A DNA stretch of 64,000 nt from Micromonospora cabrerizensis (GTDB lineage Bacteria; Actinomycetota; Actinomycetes; Mycobacteriales; Micromonosporaceae): positions 38,520-102,519 of the forward strand of contig NZ_JAKKFI010000063.1 in assembly GCF_022230955.1 (NCBI RefSeq). Reading direction: 5' to 3'. Under the pieces are notes generated by a model. It was given only the letters and a program-made list of their open reading frames with translations, did no database searches and was not told where the DNA came from. How positions within the stretch are numbered: position 1 is the stretch's first letter; the number at the start of each line of letters is the position of its first letter. The position numbers and the translations under genes are program-made. Positions 1 through 8,300 of this stretch are shown here, piece after piece.

Positions 1-1280
1 TGCATCAGCTCCGCGGTCTGGTCCATCTCGGCGGTGCCCAGCCCCCGGGTGGTCAACGCGGGCGTGCCGACCCGGATGCCGGACGTGTACCAGGCCCCGT
101 TCGGGTCCTGCGGGACCGAGTTGCGGTTGGTGACGATGCCCGAGTCCAGGAGGGCCTGCTCGGCCTGCCGGCCGGTGAGCCCGTAGCCGGACACGTCGAT
201 CAGCACCAGGTGGTTGTCGGTGCCGCCGGTCACCAGCTTCGCGCCCCGCCGCAGCAGCCCCTCGGCGAGCGCCTGCGCGTTGTCCACGATCCGCTGGGCG
301 TAGTCGGCGAAGTCGGGTCGGCGGGCCTCCGCGAGGGCGACCGCCTTGGCGGCCATCACGTGCGGCAGCGGACCGCCGAGCACCATCGGGCAGCCCCGGT
401 CCACCTGGTCGGCCAGCTCCGGCTGGCAGAGCACCATGCCGCCGCGCGGGCCGCGCAGCGACTTGTGGGTGGTGGTCGTGACGATGTGGGCGTGCGGCAC
501 CGGGTCGAAGTCGCCGGTGAACACCTTGCCGGCGACCAGGCCGGCGAAGTGGGCCATGTCGACCATGAAGGTGGCGCCGACCGAGTCGGCGATCTCCCGC
601 AGGATCCGGAAGTTCACCTTCCGCGGGTACGCCGAGTAGCCGCCGACCAGGATCAGTGGCTTGAACTCCCGCGCCGCCTCGGCGACCCGGTCGTAGTCGA
701 TCAGACCGGTCGACGGGTCGGTGCCGTAGCTGCGCTGGTCGAACATCTTGCCGGAGATGTTCGGCCGGAAGCCGTGGGTGAGGTGACCGCCCGCGTCCAG
801 CGACATGCCGAGCATCCGCTGGTTGCCCAGCTCACGGCGCAGCGCGAACCAGTCGGCCTCGGTCAGGTCGTTGACCTGGCGCACCTGCGCCTTCTTCAGC
901 GCGGGGGACTCCACCCGGTCGGCCAGCACGGCCCAGAACGCCACCAGGTTGGCGTCGATGCCCGAGTGCGGCTGCACGTACGCGTGCGCGGCGCCGAACA
1001 GCTCGCGGGCGTGCTCGGCGGCGAGCGCCTCGACCGTGTCGACGTTCTGGCAGCCGGCGTAGAAGCGGCGGCCGACGGTGCCCTCGGCGTACTTGTCGCT
1101 GAACCAGTTGCCCATGGCCAGCAACGTCGCCGGGGAGGCGTAGTTCTCGCTGGCGATGAGCTTGAGCGACTCCCGCTGGTCGGTCAGCTCGGCGCCGATG
1201 GCGTCGGCCACCCGCGGCTCGACAGCCCGGATCACCTCAAGGGCACTACGGAATGCGGTGGACTCGGCGTTGCGCGACAT
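1..1280 (-). CDS. glyA: Serine hydroxymethyltransferase (3' end outside window)
   Basis: PLP enzyme that interconverts serine and glycine while loading one-carbon units onto tetrahydrofolate in the cytosol. About 426 codons are visible. The PLP-binding lysine lies in [14 protein letters not shown] (K273). An [13 protein letters not shown] block near residues 37-49 and a FYAGC block near 73 are typical of the family. The lysine sits about 44 residues later than K229 of the E. coli enzyme, because of an inserted stretch before GGHLTHG (roughly residues 120-155). This matches the long SHMT subtype of some actinobacteria. The ATG at 1280 follows a ZTP riboswitch (separate entry), so expression is probably tied to purine and folate status. 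The frame is still open at the left edge. Confidence 0.97.
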   Translation of the reverse strand, partial: MSRNAESTAFRSALEVIRAVEPRVADAIGAELTDQRESLKLIASENYASPATLLAMGNWFSDKYAEGTVGRRFYAGCQNVDTVEALAAEHARELFGAAHAYVQPHSGIDANLVAFWAVLADRVESPALKKAQVRQVNDLTEADWFALRRELGNQRMLGMSLDAGGHLTHGFRPNISGKMFDQRSYGTDPSTGLIDYDRVAEAAREFKPLILVGGYSAYPRKVNFRILREIADSVGATFMVDMAHFAGLVAGKVFTGDFDPVPHAHIVTTTTHKSLRGPRGGMVLCQPELADQVDRGCPMVLGGPLPHVMAAKAVALAEARRPDFADYAQRIVDNAQALAEGLLRRGAKLVTGGTDNHLVLIDVSGYGLTGRQAEQALLDSGIVTNRNSVPQDPNGAWYTSGIRVGTPALTTRGLGTAEMDQTAELM

Positions 1281-1306
1281 GCGACCTCCAACAGACGTGC
1301 GGGAAG

Positions 1307-1385
1307 GCCCAGGCGCTCGGCAAACGTCCTCATGACGGGGCCGCTCCCCGATGGTTGTCCATCCCCACGCGCCAGTAACGGCCCG
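1307..1385 (-). promoter_or_regulatory. ZTP (pfl) riboswitch upstream of glyA
   Basis: Read on the minus strand, the leader runs GGGCCGTTACTGGCG (P1 5' arm), then GTGGGGATGGACAACCAT, then CGGGGAGCGGCCC (P1 3' arm), and ends with GCCGAGCGCCTGGGC. GGGCCG pairs with CGGCCC. The ACTGGCG, CGGGGAGCG and GCCTGGGC blocks are the conserved core of the ZTP/ZMP-sensing pfl RNA. That RNA is known upstream of glyA and purine/folate genes. It ends 27 bp before the glyA start, so either a transcriptional or a translational switch is possible. Recognised by motif and pairing, not by a covariance search. Confidence 0.93.
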
Positions 1386-1535
1386 GTCCGATCCTACCGG
1401 GCCGGCCGGGGCCGCCCCGGGCGACCTCCGTACGCCGCGCGTCGGAAGGGTTGGGCGGCCGACGGCGGGGCACACGGTAGGGAGCGGTTACCACTGCCGG
1501 TACGACCGCCACCCGCACGAGAGGAGTCACCCACC

Positions 1536-2342
1536 ATGACCACACCGTCCACCGACCGGCCGCTCGCCGTGGTGACCGGGGCGTCCAGCGGCATCGGGTA
1601 CGAGCTGGCCGTCCAGTTCGCCGAGCACGGTTTCGACCTCATCGTGGTCGCCGAGGACGACGGCATCTCCTCGGCGGCCGAGAAGCTGCGCCGCGACGGG
1701 GGCCCGGAGGTCCAGCCCGTCCGTGTCGACCTGGCCCGTGAGCAGGGCGTGGAGGAGCTGGCGTCCACGATCGCCGCCACCGGCCGCCCGGTGGACGCCC
1801 TGGCGCTCAACGCCGGCCGGGGCGCTGGCGGCGCCTTCGTCGGCGGCACCGACCTGCGCGACGAGTTGGAGATCGTGGACCTCAACGTCCGCTCGACGGT
1901 GCACCTGGCGAAGCGGTTGCTGCCCGGCATGGTCGAGCGGAACGCGGGCCGGGTGCTGTTCACCTCGTCGATCGCCTCGACCATGCCGGGGCCGTTCCAG
2001 GCGGTCTACAACGCGTCGAAGTCGTTCGTGCAGTCCTTCGCCGAGGCGCTGCGCAACGAGTTGAAGGACACCGGTGTCACGGTGACCTCGCTGATGCCCG
2101 GGCCAACCGACACGCAGTTCTTCGATCGGGCCGACATGGAGGACACCCGGGTCGGCTCGGGCTCCAAGGACGACCCGGCGAAGGTCGCCGAGCAGGGCTT
2201 CGAGGCGCTGATGAAGGGTGACCAGACGGTCACCGCCGGCTCGCTGATGAACAAGGTGCAGACCGCGGCCGGCAAGATCGTCCCGGACAAGCTCAAGGCC
2301 GAGCAGCACCGCCGGATGGCCGAGCCGGGCTCGGGCGACTGA
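1536..2342 (+). CDS. Short-chain dehydrogenase/reductase
   Basis: NAD(P)-dependent oxidoreductase of the classical SDR family, 268 aa, cytosolic, substrate unknown. TGASSGIG at residues 14-21 is the cofactor-binding glycine motif. An LNAG motif lies at 91-94, the catalytic serine is in FTSSIAS (about 144-145), and Y158 and K162 form YxxxK. A GAGGAG ribosome site lies 10 bp before the ATG at 1536. An open frame runs far upstream but shows no family similarity before this methionine. The C-terminal tail (VPDKLKAEQHRRM) resembles SDRs annotated as general stress or YdfG-like reductases. No operon partner: the next gene is convergent across a terminator. Confidence 0.9.
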   Translation: MTTPSTDRPLAVVTGASSGIGYELAVQFAEHGFDLIVVAEDDGISSAAEKLRRDGGPEVQPVRVDLAREQGVEELASTIAATGRPVDALALNAGRGAGGAFVGGTDLRDELEIVDLNVRSTVHLAKRLLPGMVERNAGRVLFTSSIASTMPGPFQAVYNASKSFVQSFAEALRNELKDTGVTVTSLMPGPTDTQFFDRADMEDTRVGSGSKDDPAKVAEQGFEALMKGDQTVTAGSLMNKVQTAAGKIVPDKLKAEQHRRMAEPGSGD

Positions 2343-2374
2343 CCCCCGACGCACGACTGACCCCCGACGCACGA
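2339..2374 (+). repeat. 18-bp tandem duplication at the SDR stop codon
   Basis: Two exact 18-bp copies (2339-2356 and 2357-2374; CTGACCCCCGACGCACGA). The first copy contains the real TGA stop and the second repeats it, so the duplication did not change the protein. It probably arose by replication slippage just before the terminator hairpin. Confidence 0.9.
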
Positions 2375-2375
2375 C

Positions 2376-2404
2376 GAAGGGCCCGGCATCGTGCCGGGCC
2401 CTTC
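2376..2404. terminator. Bidirectional terminator hairpin
   Basis: GAAGGGCCCGGCA pairs with TGCCGGGCCCTTC around a 3-nt loop, a perfect 13-bp stem. It lies between the convergent SDR and hemerythrin genes and can serve both strands (TTC on one side, GAA on the other). Confidence 0.88.
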
Positions 2405-2420
2405 GGTGTACGCGACCGAC

Positions 2421-2921
2421 TCAGGCGGTCACCGCGTCCATCGCCTTCTTGATCGCCTTCGGAGCGGTGGGGGTGCGCGGGGCGTCCGCCCGCAGCGCGA
2501 TCATCCGCTCACCGATCTCCTGCAACTGCTTGCGACCCAGTGCCTCACGGACCTTCGGGAACCACTCCTCCTCTTCCTCCTCGACGTGGTGGGTGACGTT
2601 CTCGATCAGCACCGTCGTCTTGGCGTTGAAGCGTTCGTCGGTGGCGTCCATGCTGGCCAGCTCGGCGCAGAGCACGTCGGCGACGTGGTGTTCCTCGTAC
2701 GACTCGAGGATGTCGTCCTCCAGGTCGGGCAGCAGCCGGCGGACCTCCGGGTACATCACCTCGTTCTCGAGGTAGGTGTGCACCGTCAGCGCCTCGAGGA
2801 TCTGGTCCACCAGCTTCTGCCGCCGGCTGGCCGGCCCCTCCTCGGCATCCTGGAAGGCCTTGAACAGGCGGCGCATCTCCTTGTGGTCCTCTTTGAGCAG
2901 GACGATGGCATCGGTCGACAC
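2421..2921 (-). CDS. Hemerythrin HHE domain protein
   Basis: 166-aa cytosolic four-helix protein of the HHE (hemerythrin-like) family, expected to bind a di-iron centre. Candidate ligand motifs are DHKEM (H13), HTYLENEVMYP, EEHHVADVLC and THHVEEEEEEWFP, spaced as in HHE cation-binding domains. The GTG at 2921 is preferred because AGGGAGG lies 8 bp upstream. A longer in-frame start at 2975 has no ribosome site. In actinobacteria such proteins are linked to oxygen, nitric oxide or redox sensing, but the role here is not shown. Transcribed alone. Confidence 0.9.
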   Translation of the reverse strand: MSTDAIVLLKEDHKEMRRLFKAFQDAEEGPASRRQKLVDQILEALTVHTYLENEVMYPEVRRLLPDLEDDILESYEEHHVADVLCAELASMDATDERFNAKTTVLIENVTHHVEEEEEEWFPKVREALGRKQLQEIGERMIALRADAPRTPTAPKAIKKAMDAVTA

Positions 2922-3001
2922 GGGTATGACCTCCCTGGATCTCGTCTGGTGTGAATCCGGTACCCAGCAGGTCAAATGGGGAAACAGCCGATATCGGCTG
3001 C

Positions 3002-3871
3002 TCAGACCATCGACAGCGTGCCGGGGATCTCGTCGAGCAACTCCCGGGCGAGGAAGCCGATCCGGCCGTACCGGGGGATCAGCCGCTGACCGCTCACCGC
3101 GTGCGCGAACGAGCCCCAGCAGGCGGCCTGCGCCGGGTCGGCTCCCCGGGACAGCAGCCCCGCCAGCAACCCGGCGAGTACGTCCCCGCTGCCGGAGGTG
3201 CCCAGCCCGGCGTCGCCGCTCTCCTCCCGCCAGCCCCGCCCGTCCGGGGCGGCCACGTGCCCGTACAGCGAGACGACCGCCTCGTAACGGGCGGCCAGCT
3301 CGGCCGCCTCGGCGTCCAGGTCGTCGCCCGGCTCCCGCCCGAGCAGGTGCCCGGCCTCGGTGACGTTGGGCGTGAGAACCACGGGCCGGCCCGAGCCGAC
3401 CAGCAGGTCCGGTGCGTGGCTGAGGGCACCGAGGGCGTACGCGTCGAGCACCAGTGACGTCTGCGGCCGGGCCGCGTCCAGGACGAGGCTCAGCAGCCGG
3501 TTGGTCTCGTCGATCGCCTTCAGCCCGGGGCCGAGGGCCACCACGTCGGCCTGCGCGACCAGCTCGCCGAGCTGGCCGTCGCGGTCCGCGGCGACCGCGC
3601 CGTCGGGGGTCTCCGGCAAGCCGACCACCAGCGCCTCGGGCACCTCGATGCTCAGCGTGGCGGCGGTGGACTCGGCGGCGGCGAGCTGGAGCACCCCGGC
3701 CCCGGCGCGCAGCGCGGCCACCCCGGCGAGGAGCACCGCACCGGGGGTGAAACGGGAGCCGCCGACGACCAGGACAGTGCCGCGGCTCTCCTTGCCGCCG
3801 GCCGGCACCGGCAGCGGCCAGTCCCGCAGCAGCCGCGGCGTGATCACCTTCACCTCAGACCGGCTCGGCAT
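3002..3871 (-). CDS. nnrD: ADP-dependent NAD(P)H-hydrate dehydratase
   Basis: 289-aa ribokinase-fold repair enzyme that dehydrates the damaged cofactors NADHX and NADPHX. Visible marks are GTVLVVGGS near residue 31, LGPGLK around 112, a LTPNVTEAGHLLG block, and the C-terminal GTSGSGDVLAGLLAGLLSRG anion-hole/nucleotide motif. Only the dehydratase half is present. The NnrE epimerase half, which is fused in many bacteria, is missing here. The start overlaps the histidine phosphatase stop by 17 bp, so the two genes are cotranscribed and translationally coupled. Confidence 0.9.
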   Translation of the reverse strand: MPSRSEVKVITPRLLRDWPLPVPAGGKESRGTVLVVGGSRFTPGAVLLAGVAALRAGAGVLQLAAAESTAATLSIEVPEALVVGLPETPDGAVAADRDGQLGELVAQADVVALGPGLKAIDETNRLLSLVLDAARPQTSLVLDAYALGALSHAPDLLVGSGRPVVLTPNVTEAGHLLGREPGDDLDAEAAELAARYEAVVSLYGHVAAPDGRGWREESGDAGLGTSGSGDVLAGLLAGLLSRGADPAQAACWGSFAHAVSGQRLIPRYGRIGFLARELLDEIPGTLSMV

Positions 3872-4586
3872 GGATCTCGTCCTCCCTGGTCGGTTGTGCG
3901 CCCTGCCGGTGCAGGTGGCCGACCTCGTTGAATGCGCCCAGCGTCAGCCGGCCCTCGTCGTCGGCGGACCAGTCGGTGACGGAGCAGTTGGCGATGACGT
4001 GCTCACGGGTCAACGCCATCAGGTCCGCCTCGGTCAGCCCTTCCACCAGGTAGCGCAGCAGAAAGACCAGCGCGTCGTGGCCGAAGAGCAGAACCCGCTG
4101 GCCCTCGTGGTCGCGGCGCAGGTCGCCGAGGAGCGTCCGCAACCGCAACGCCACGTCGGTCCAGGACTCTCCGCCCGGCGGGCGGTAGTAGAACTTGCCG
4201 AGCCGGGCCCGCCGCTCGGCCTCGTCCGGGTACCGACGGCGTACCCCGTGCCCGGTCAGGCCGTCGAGGATGCCCAGCTCCCGGTCGCGCAGCCGCTCGT
4301 CGCGGCTCACCGGCACACCGGTGCCGTCCAGCGCCAGCTCGGCGGTGGCCACCGCCCGCAGGTACGGCGAGACCACCGCGACGTCCGGCCTGCGGTCCGG
4401 GGGCAGCCCGGTCAACCAACGGCCGGTGGCCCGGGCCTGCTCCTCACCGGTGGGGGAGAGCGGCACGTCCGCGTCGCGATGACTGAGCCCGATCAGCTCC
4501 TCGCCGGACGCCTCGGCGTGCGTCGCCGCCACGTTCGCGGTGCTCTCACCGTGTCGGATGATCCAGAGAGTCGCCAGTTCCGCCAT
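3855..4586 (-). CDS. Histidine phosphatase superfamily protein
   Basis: 243-aa phosphoglycerate-mutase-like phosphatase. RHGE at residues 11-14 holds the phosphorylated histidine. SPYLRAVATAEL is the second conserved arginine block, and FGHDALV near residue 170 supplies the second catalytic histidine. Substrate cannot be inferred. It overlaps nnrD by 17 bp, which is the only operon clue. The ATG at 4586 gives the full conserved N-terminus. Confidence 0.88.
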   Translation of the reverse strand: MAELATLWIIRHGESTANVAATHAEASGEELIGLSHRDADVPLSPTGEEQARATGRWLTGLPPDRRPDVAVVSPYLRAVATAELALDGTGVPVSRDERLRDRELGILDGLTGHGVRRRYPDEAERRARLGKFYYRPPGGESWTDVALRLRTLLGDLRRDHEGQRVLLFGHDALVFLLRYLVEGLTEADLMALTREHVIANCSVTDWSADDEGRLTLGAFNEVGHLHRQGAQPTREDEIHAEPV

Positions 4587-4629
4587 GCCGACCCCCTACC
4601 CGGGCGTCGACGGCGGTAACCGTTGTCGC

Positions 4630-6192
4630 TCAGCCCCGCCGTTGCAGCAGGGCGACGGTCAGTCCGGTCACGTGGGTCACCGTCACCACCTCGTAGCGCT
4701 CGGTGAGTGCGGCGGCCTGCTTCTTCGACAGTCCGGTCAGCGGTGCGTCGGTGACCGTCGGCAGCAGCACCCAGATGCGCGGCTCGTCCCGTAGGCAGCG
4801 CGCCGGGTTGCCGCAGTCCGCGCCGAACAGCTCGTTGCGTTGAGCCGCCGACCGCTGCTGGAAGACGTTTCGCGGTGAGACGTCCGCCGGGAGGTAGTAG
4901 CGCACCCCGGGTTCGTGCATCCACCACCAGGGGCCGCCCGCGGCGAGGCCGTCGCCGGGCTGGTAACCCGCCTCGATGACCTCCGCGGCCTGGGAGTAGG
5001 AGAGGGGCTTGAACGCCCGTGCCTGCGGATAGGTGTACCAGCCGTGCGAGTACTCGCCGCGCATGGCGAGCTGCCCCGGCACGGACAGGGCGGCGACCAC
5101 GACGAGCGCCGCCGCGAGCAGCGGCGGGCGGCGCAGCACGGCGAGGCCGGCACCGGCGAGCACCGCCCACGCCGGCATGAGGAACAGCAGGTACTTGGAG
5201 AAGAAGTAGTTGATGTCCCCGGTGGCGGCCACCAGGATCACCGGCACCGGCAGCGCGGCGATCAGCGCGGCGATCACCGTCCGCGTCCTCGCGTCGCCGC
5301 GCAGGTGGGTCAGCAGGCCCACCACGGCCAGGACGGTCACCGCGACGGCGATCAGCGTCGAGCCGTACACCTGCTCCCAGACTGTCCAGGGCGAGCTGTC
5401 CGGGATCCAGCTGATCTGCCGTCCCGCCTGCTTCATGCCGCGCAGGATCACCGGTGCGGCGATCGCCGCACCGCCGGCGGTGGCCAGCACGAACCAGGCC
5501 AGCGACCACCAGCGGCGCTCCCGCCAGCAGTGGATCAGAACGGCCACCCCGTGCCCGAGCAGCAGGGTCAGTGCGACGACGTTCACCAGGCCGGTGCCGG
5601 CCACCGCGAGCGCGTACGCCGCCCAGCGCAGCACCGTCGGCCGCTCCAGTGCGCGGAGGAGGAACAGGGTCGCCGCGGCCGCGCCGAGGACGACGAACGC
5701 GTACGACCGGGTCTCCTGTCCGAACCGGGTGACCGTGGGCACCAGGGCGAAAACGAACCCGGCGGCGACACCCGCGCGGTGGTCGAAGAGGCGCCGCCCG
5801 ACGAGCGCCACACACGTGGTGGCCAGGACCATCGCCAGCGCCGACGGCAGGCGCACCGCGGCGGGCCCGGTGCCGAACAGCATCGTCCAGCCGTGCATGA
5901 ACAGGTAGTAGGCCCCGTGCACGGCGTCGACGTTCGTCAACATGCCCAGGATCTGCCTGGTGGAGCGGGTCGCCACATCGATGGTGACCAGCTCGTCGTG
6001 CCACATCTCCGGGCTGCCGAGCTGCCAGCCCACCGCGAGCGCGGCGAACGCCGTCGGCCAGAACCAGACGCTTCGCGCCAGCCGTCGGGCGAGCGGGAGC
6101 GGCCGGGCACCCGGCTCGGTGGCGGGCGGGGGAGGGCCCCCCGCGTCGGTCTGCGCGGGCTGCGCGTCCGTGGCGACGGCGCGGTCTGACAT
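4630..6192 (-). CDS. GT39-like polytopic membrane glycosyltransferase
   Basis: About 520 aa with a soluble N-terminal tail and around ten hydrophobic helices, then a C-terminal domain outside the membrane. The PEMWHDELVTIDVATRST stretch after the first helix has the acidic DE typical of ArnT/PMT-like (GT39, GT-C fold) transferases that use polyprenyl-phosphate sugars. The gene probably transfers a sugar to a cell-envelope acceptor. I chose the ATG at 6192. In-frame codons continue upstream to 6366, but that part is low-complexity and would overlap the divergent promoter region. It is divergent from the GT2 gene and likely belongs to the same glycan locus. Confidence 0.8.
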   Translation of the reverse strand: MSDRAVATDAQPAQTDAGGPPPPATEPGARPLPLARRLARSVWFWPTAFAALAVGWQLGSPEMWHDELVTIDVATRSTRQILGMLTNVDAVHGAYYLFMHGWTMLFGTGPAAVRLPSALAMVLATTCVALVGRRLFDHRAGVAAGFVFALVPTVTRFGQETRSYAFVVLGAAAATLFLLRALERPTVLRWAAYALAVAGTGLVNVVALTLLLGHGVAVLIHCWRERRWWSLAWFVLATAGGAAIAAPVILRGMKQAGRQISWIPDSSPWTVWEQVYGSTLIAVAVTVLAVVGLLTHLRGDARTRTVIAALIAALPVPVILVAATGDINYFFSKYLLFLMPAWAVLAGAGLAVLRRPPLLAAALVVVAALSVPGQLAMRGEYSHGWYTYPQARAFKPLSYSQAAEVIEAGYQPGDGLAAGGPWWWMHEPGVRYYLPADVSPRNVFQQRSAAQRNELFGADCGNPARCLRDEPRIWVLLPTVTDAPLTGLSKKQAAALTERYEVVTVTHVTGLTVALLQRRG

Positions 6193-6389
6193 CGGCATCC
6201 GATCGGGGGGCGGGGCGGTACGGGGCGCGACGATGATAGCGCCCGCCGACGTCGGTGTCGGACCGTCACCGGCGTGATCCGAGGTGGTCGCGCGGCCGGT
6301 TCGGCGGTAACCGAACTCGGCTGTGAGCCTGATAATGTGGCCGCGCCTGTCGAGCACTTCCACCACGCACAGTTAGGCCTGCCGACCTG

Positions 6390-7280
6390 ATGATTGTCGA
6401 CATTATGCTGCCGTACTACGGAAGCGTGCCCCTCATGCAGGCGGCGGTGCGCAGCGTGATGGCGCAGAGTGACCCTGGTTGGCGCCTCACCGTGGTCGAC
6501 GACGGCACCGAGCCGGGGGTGCCCGAGTGGTTCGCCGGCATCGACGACGATCGGGTCAGTTACCAGCGCAACGAGCGCAACCTCGGGGTCACCGGCAACT
6601 ACCGTAAGTGCGTCGGCCTGGCCGAGCACGAGTACCTGGTGATGATGGGCACGGACGACATCATGCACCCCAACTACGTCTCCACCGTGCGATCGGTGAT
6701 CGAGCAGTACCCGGGTGTGTGCATGATCCAGCCGGGCGTCGAGGTCATCGACGCCGACGGCACGGTGGTCAACACGATGGTCGACGAGGCCAAGCGGCGG
6801 CTCTACGCCCCCCGGGTCGACTCCCGGGAGCTGATGGGGGGTGAGGACCTGGCGGCCAGCCTGCTGCGCGGCTGCTGGTTCTACTTCCCGTCGATGTGCT
6901 GGCGCACGGACGCGCTCAAGGCCGTCGACTTCCGCGACGAGTTCCAGGTCATCCAGGACCTGGCCCTGGTGATCGACCTGGTCCAGCGCGGTGAGCAGAT
7001 GGCCGTCGACAACACCCTCTGCTTCCAGTACCGGCGGCACGCGGTCAGCAAGTCCGCCGCCGACGCGGTCAACGGCTCCCGGTTCACCGAGGCGCGGGCG
7101 TACTTCGTCGATGTCGCGCGGCGGATGGACGAGCAGGGCTGGCCCCGGGCGGCCCGTGCCGCCCGCCACTACCTCTCGTCGAGGCTGCACGCCATCACGC
7201 TGCTGCCGACGGCGGTCCTGTCCGGCAAGATGGCCGGCGTACGGAGCCTGTCCCGGCACGCGTTCGGGCCGGGCCGATGA
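6390..7280 (+). CDS. Family 2 glycosyltransferase
   Basis: 296 aa, GT-A fold, no membrane segment. The N-terminal VDIMLPYYGSVPLMQAAVRS block, VVDDGT near residue 35 and MMGTDDIMHPNY (DxD-like, about 85-97) are the nucleotide-sugar-binding landmarks of GT2 enzymes. It probably adds a sugar to a surface polysaccharide or lipid-linked glycan. No clear Shine-Dalgarno site precedes the ATG. A TAGGCC box lies 10 bp upstream, so the leader is very short. The next gene begins within about 25 bp, which indicates an operon. Confidence 0.88.
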   Translation: MIVDIMLPYYGSVPLMQAAVRSVMAQSDPGWRLTVVDDGTEPGVPEWFAGIDDDRVSYQRNERNLGVTGNYRKCVGLAEHEYLVMMGTDDIMHPNYVSTVRSVIEQYPGVCMIQPGVEVIDADGTVVNTMVDEAKRRLYAPRVDSRELMGGEDLAASLLRGCWFYFPSMCWRTDALKAVDFRDEFQVIQDLALVIDLVQRGEQMAVDNTLCFQYRRHAVSKSAADAVNGSRFTEARAYFVDVARRMDEQGWPRAARAARHYLSSRLHAITLLPTAVLSGKMAGVRSLSRHAFGPGR

Positions 7281-7303
7281 ACGACGACAGCCAGGAGGGT
7301 GTC

Positions 7304-8278
7304 ATGATCATCGCACCACGACGCCCGGCGGACGACGCCCGGCAGCCGCTGCGGGTGGCGGTGCTGGGCGGGACCGGCTTCCTCGGCGGCCCGATCTGCC
7401 GTGCGCTGGCCGACCAGGGCCACGCGGTGGTCGCCGTCGCGCGCACCCCGAAGAGCATCGGCTCCGGCGTGGTGGTCCGCGCACTGGACCTGGCCGCCGC
7501 CGACGTCGACGAGATCACCGAGGTGCTGCGCGACCTCGACCCGGACGTGGTGATCAACGCGGCGGGTGGGATGTGGGGCCTCAGCGACGCGCAGATGCTC
7601 GCGGTCAACGTCACCCTGGTCGAGCGGCTGATCGAGGCCGCGGGCCGACTGCCCCGCCGGGTCCGGGTGGTCCAGTTGGGCAGCGTGCACGAGTACGGGC
7701 TGGTCCCGGTCGACACCTCGATGCCCGAGCAGCTCGCCCCGGCGCCGGTGATGCCGTACGGCGATTTCAAGCTGCGCTGCACCGTGGCGATCAGCGAGGC
7801 GCACCGGCGGGGCCTGATCGAGGGCGTCACCCTGCGGGTCGGCAACGTCATCGGCGCCGGTCAGCCCGGGCACAGCCTGCTCGGGGTGGTCGCGGGCCGT
7901 CTGCGCGACGCCCGGCGGGCCGGTGAGCGGGCCCGGTTGGAGCTGGCCCCGCTGGGCTCCCGCCGCGATTTCGTCGGTCTCAGCGACGTGGTCGCCGCCG
8001 TGCTGCTGGCCACGACGCGCTCCGACGCGGCCGGCCGCGTGATCAACATCGGGCGGGGGGAGGCGGCCAGTGCGCGTGATATGGTCCAGCTCCTCATCGA
8101 CGTGAGTGAGGTGCCGACCGACCTGGTCGAGGCCGAGCGCACCGGGCCCGCCGAGACCACCTGGCAGCGGCTCGACGTCGGGCTGGCCGCCACGGTGCTC
8201 GGCTGGTCGCCGAGCGATGATCTGCACACCGAGATGAAGCAGTTGTGGGAGCACGCCGGCGCCGAGGTGCCCGCCTGA
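7304..8278 (+). CDS. NAD-dependent epimerase/dehydratase
   Basis: 324-aa extended-SDR protein. GGTGFLGGP near residues 24-32 is the NAD-binding motif. The usual YxxxK appears as MPYGDFKLRC, so the tyrosine and lysine are spaced as expected. It probably modifies a nucleotide sugar for the neighbouring transferases. CAGGAGGG lies 5 bp before the ATG at 7304, so I prefer it over the ATG at 7277, which overlaps the GT2 stop (ATGA). Confidence 0.85.
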   Translation: MIIAPRRPADDARQPLRVAVLGGTGFLGGPICRALADQGHAVVAVARTPKSIGSGVVVRALDLAAADVDEITEVLRDLDPDVVINAAGGMWGLSDAQMLAVNVTLVERLIEAAGRLPRRVRVVQLGSVHEYGLVPVDTSMPEQLAPAPVMPYGDFKLRCTVAISEAHRRGLIEGVTLRVGNVIGAGQPGHSLLGVVAGRLRDARRAGERARLELAPLGSRRDFVGLSDVVAAVLLATTRSDAAGRVINIGRGEAASARDMVQLLIDVSEVPTDLVEAERTGPAETTWQRLDVGLAATVLGWSPSDDLHTEMKQLWEHAGAEVPA

Positions 8279-8300
8279 TGGTCGAGAGGTTCCTGGCCGC

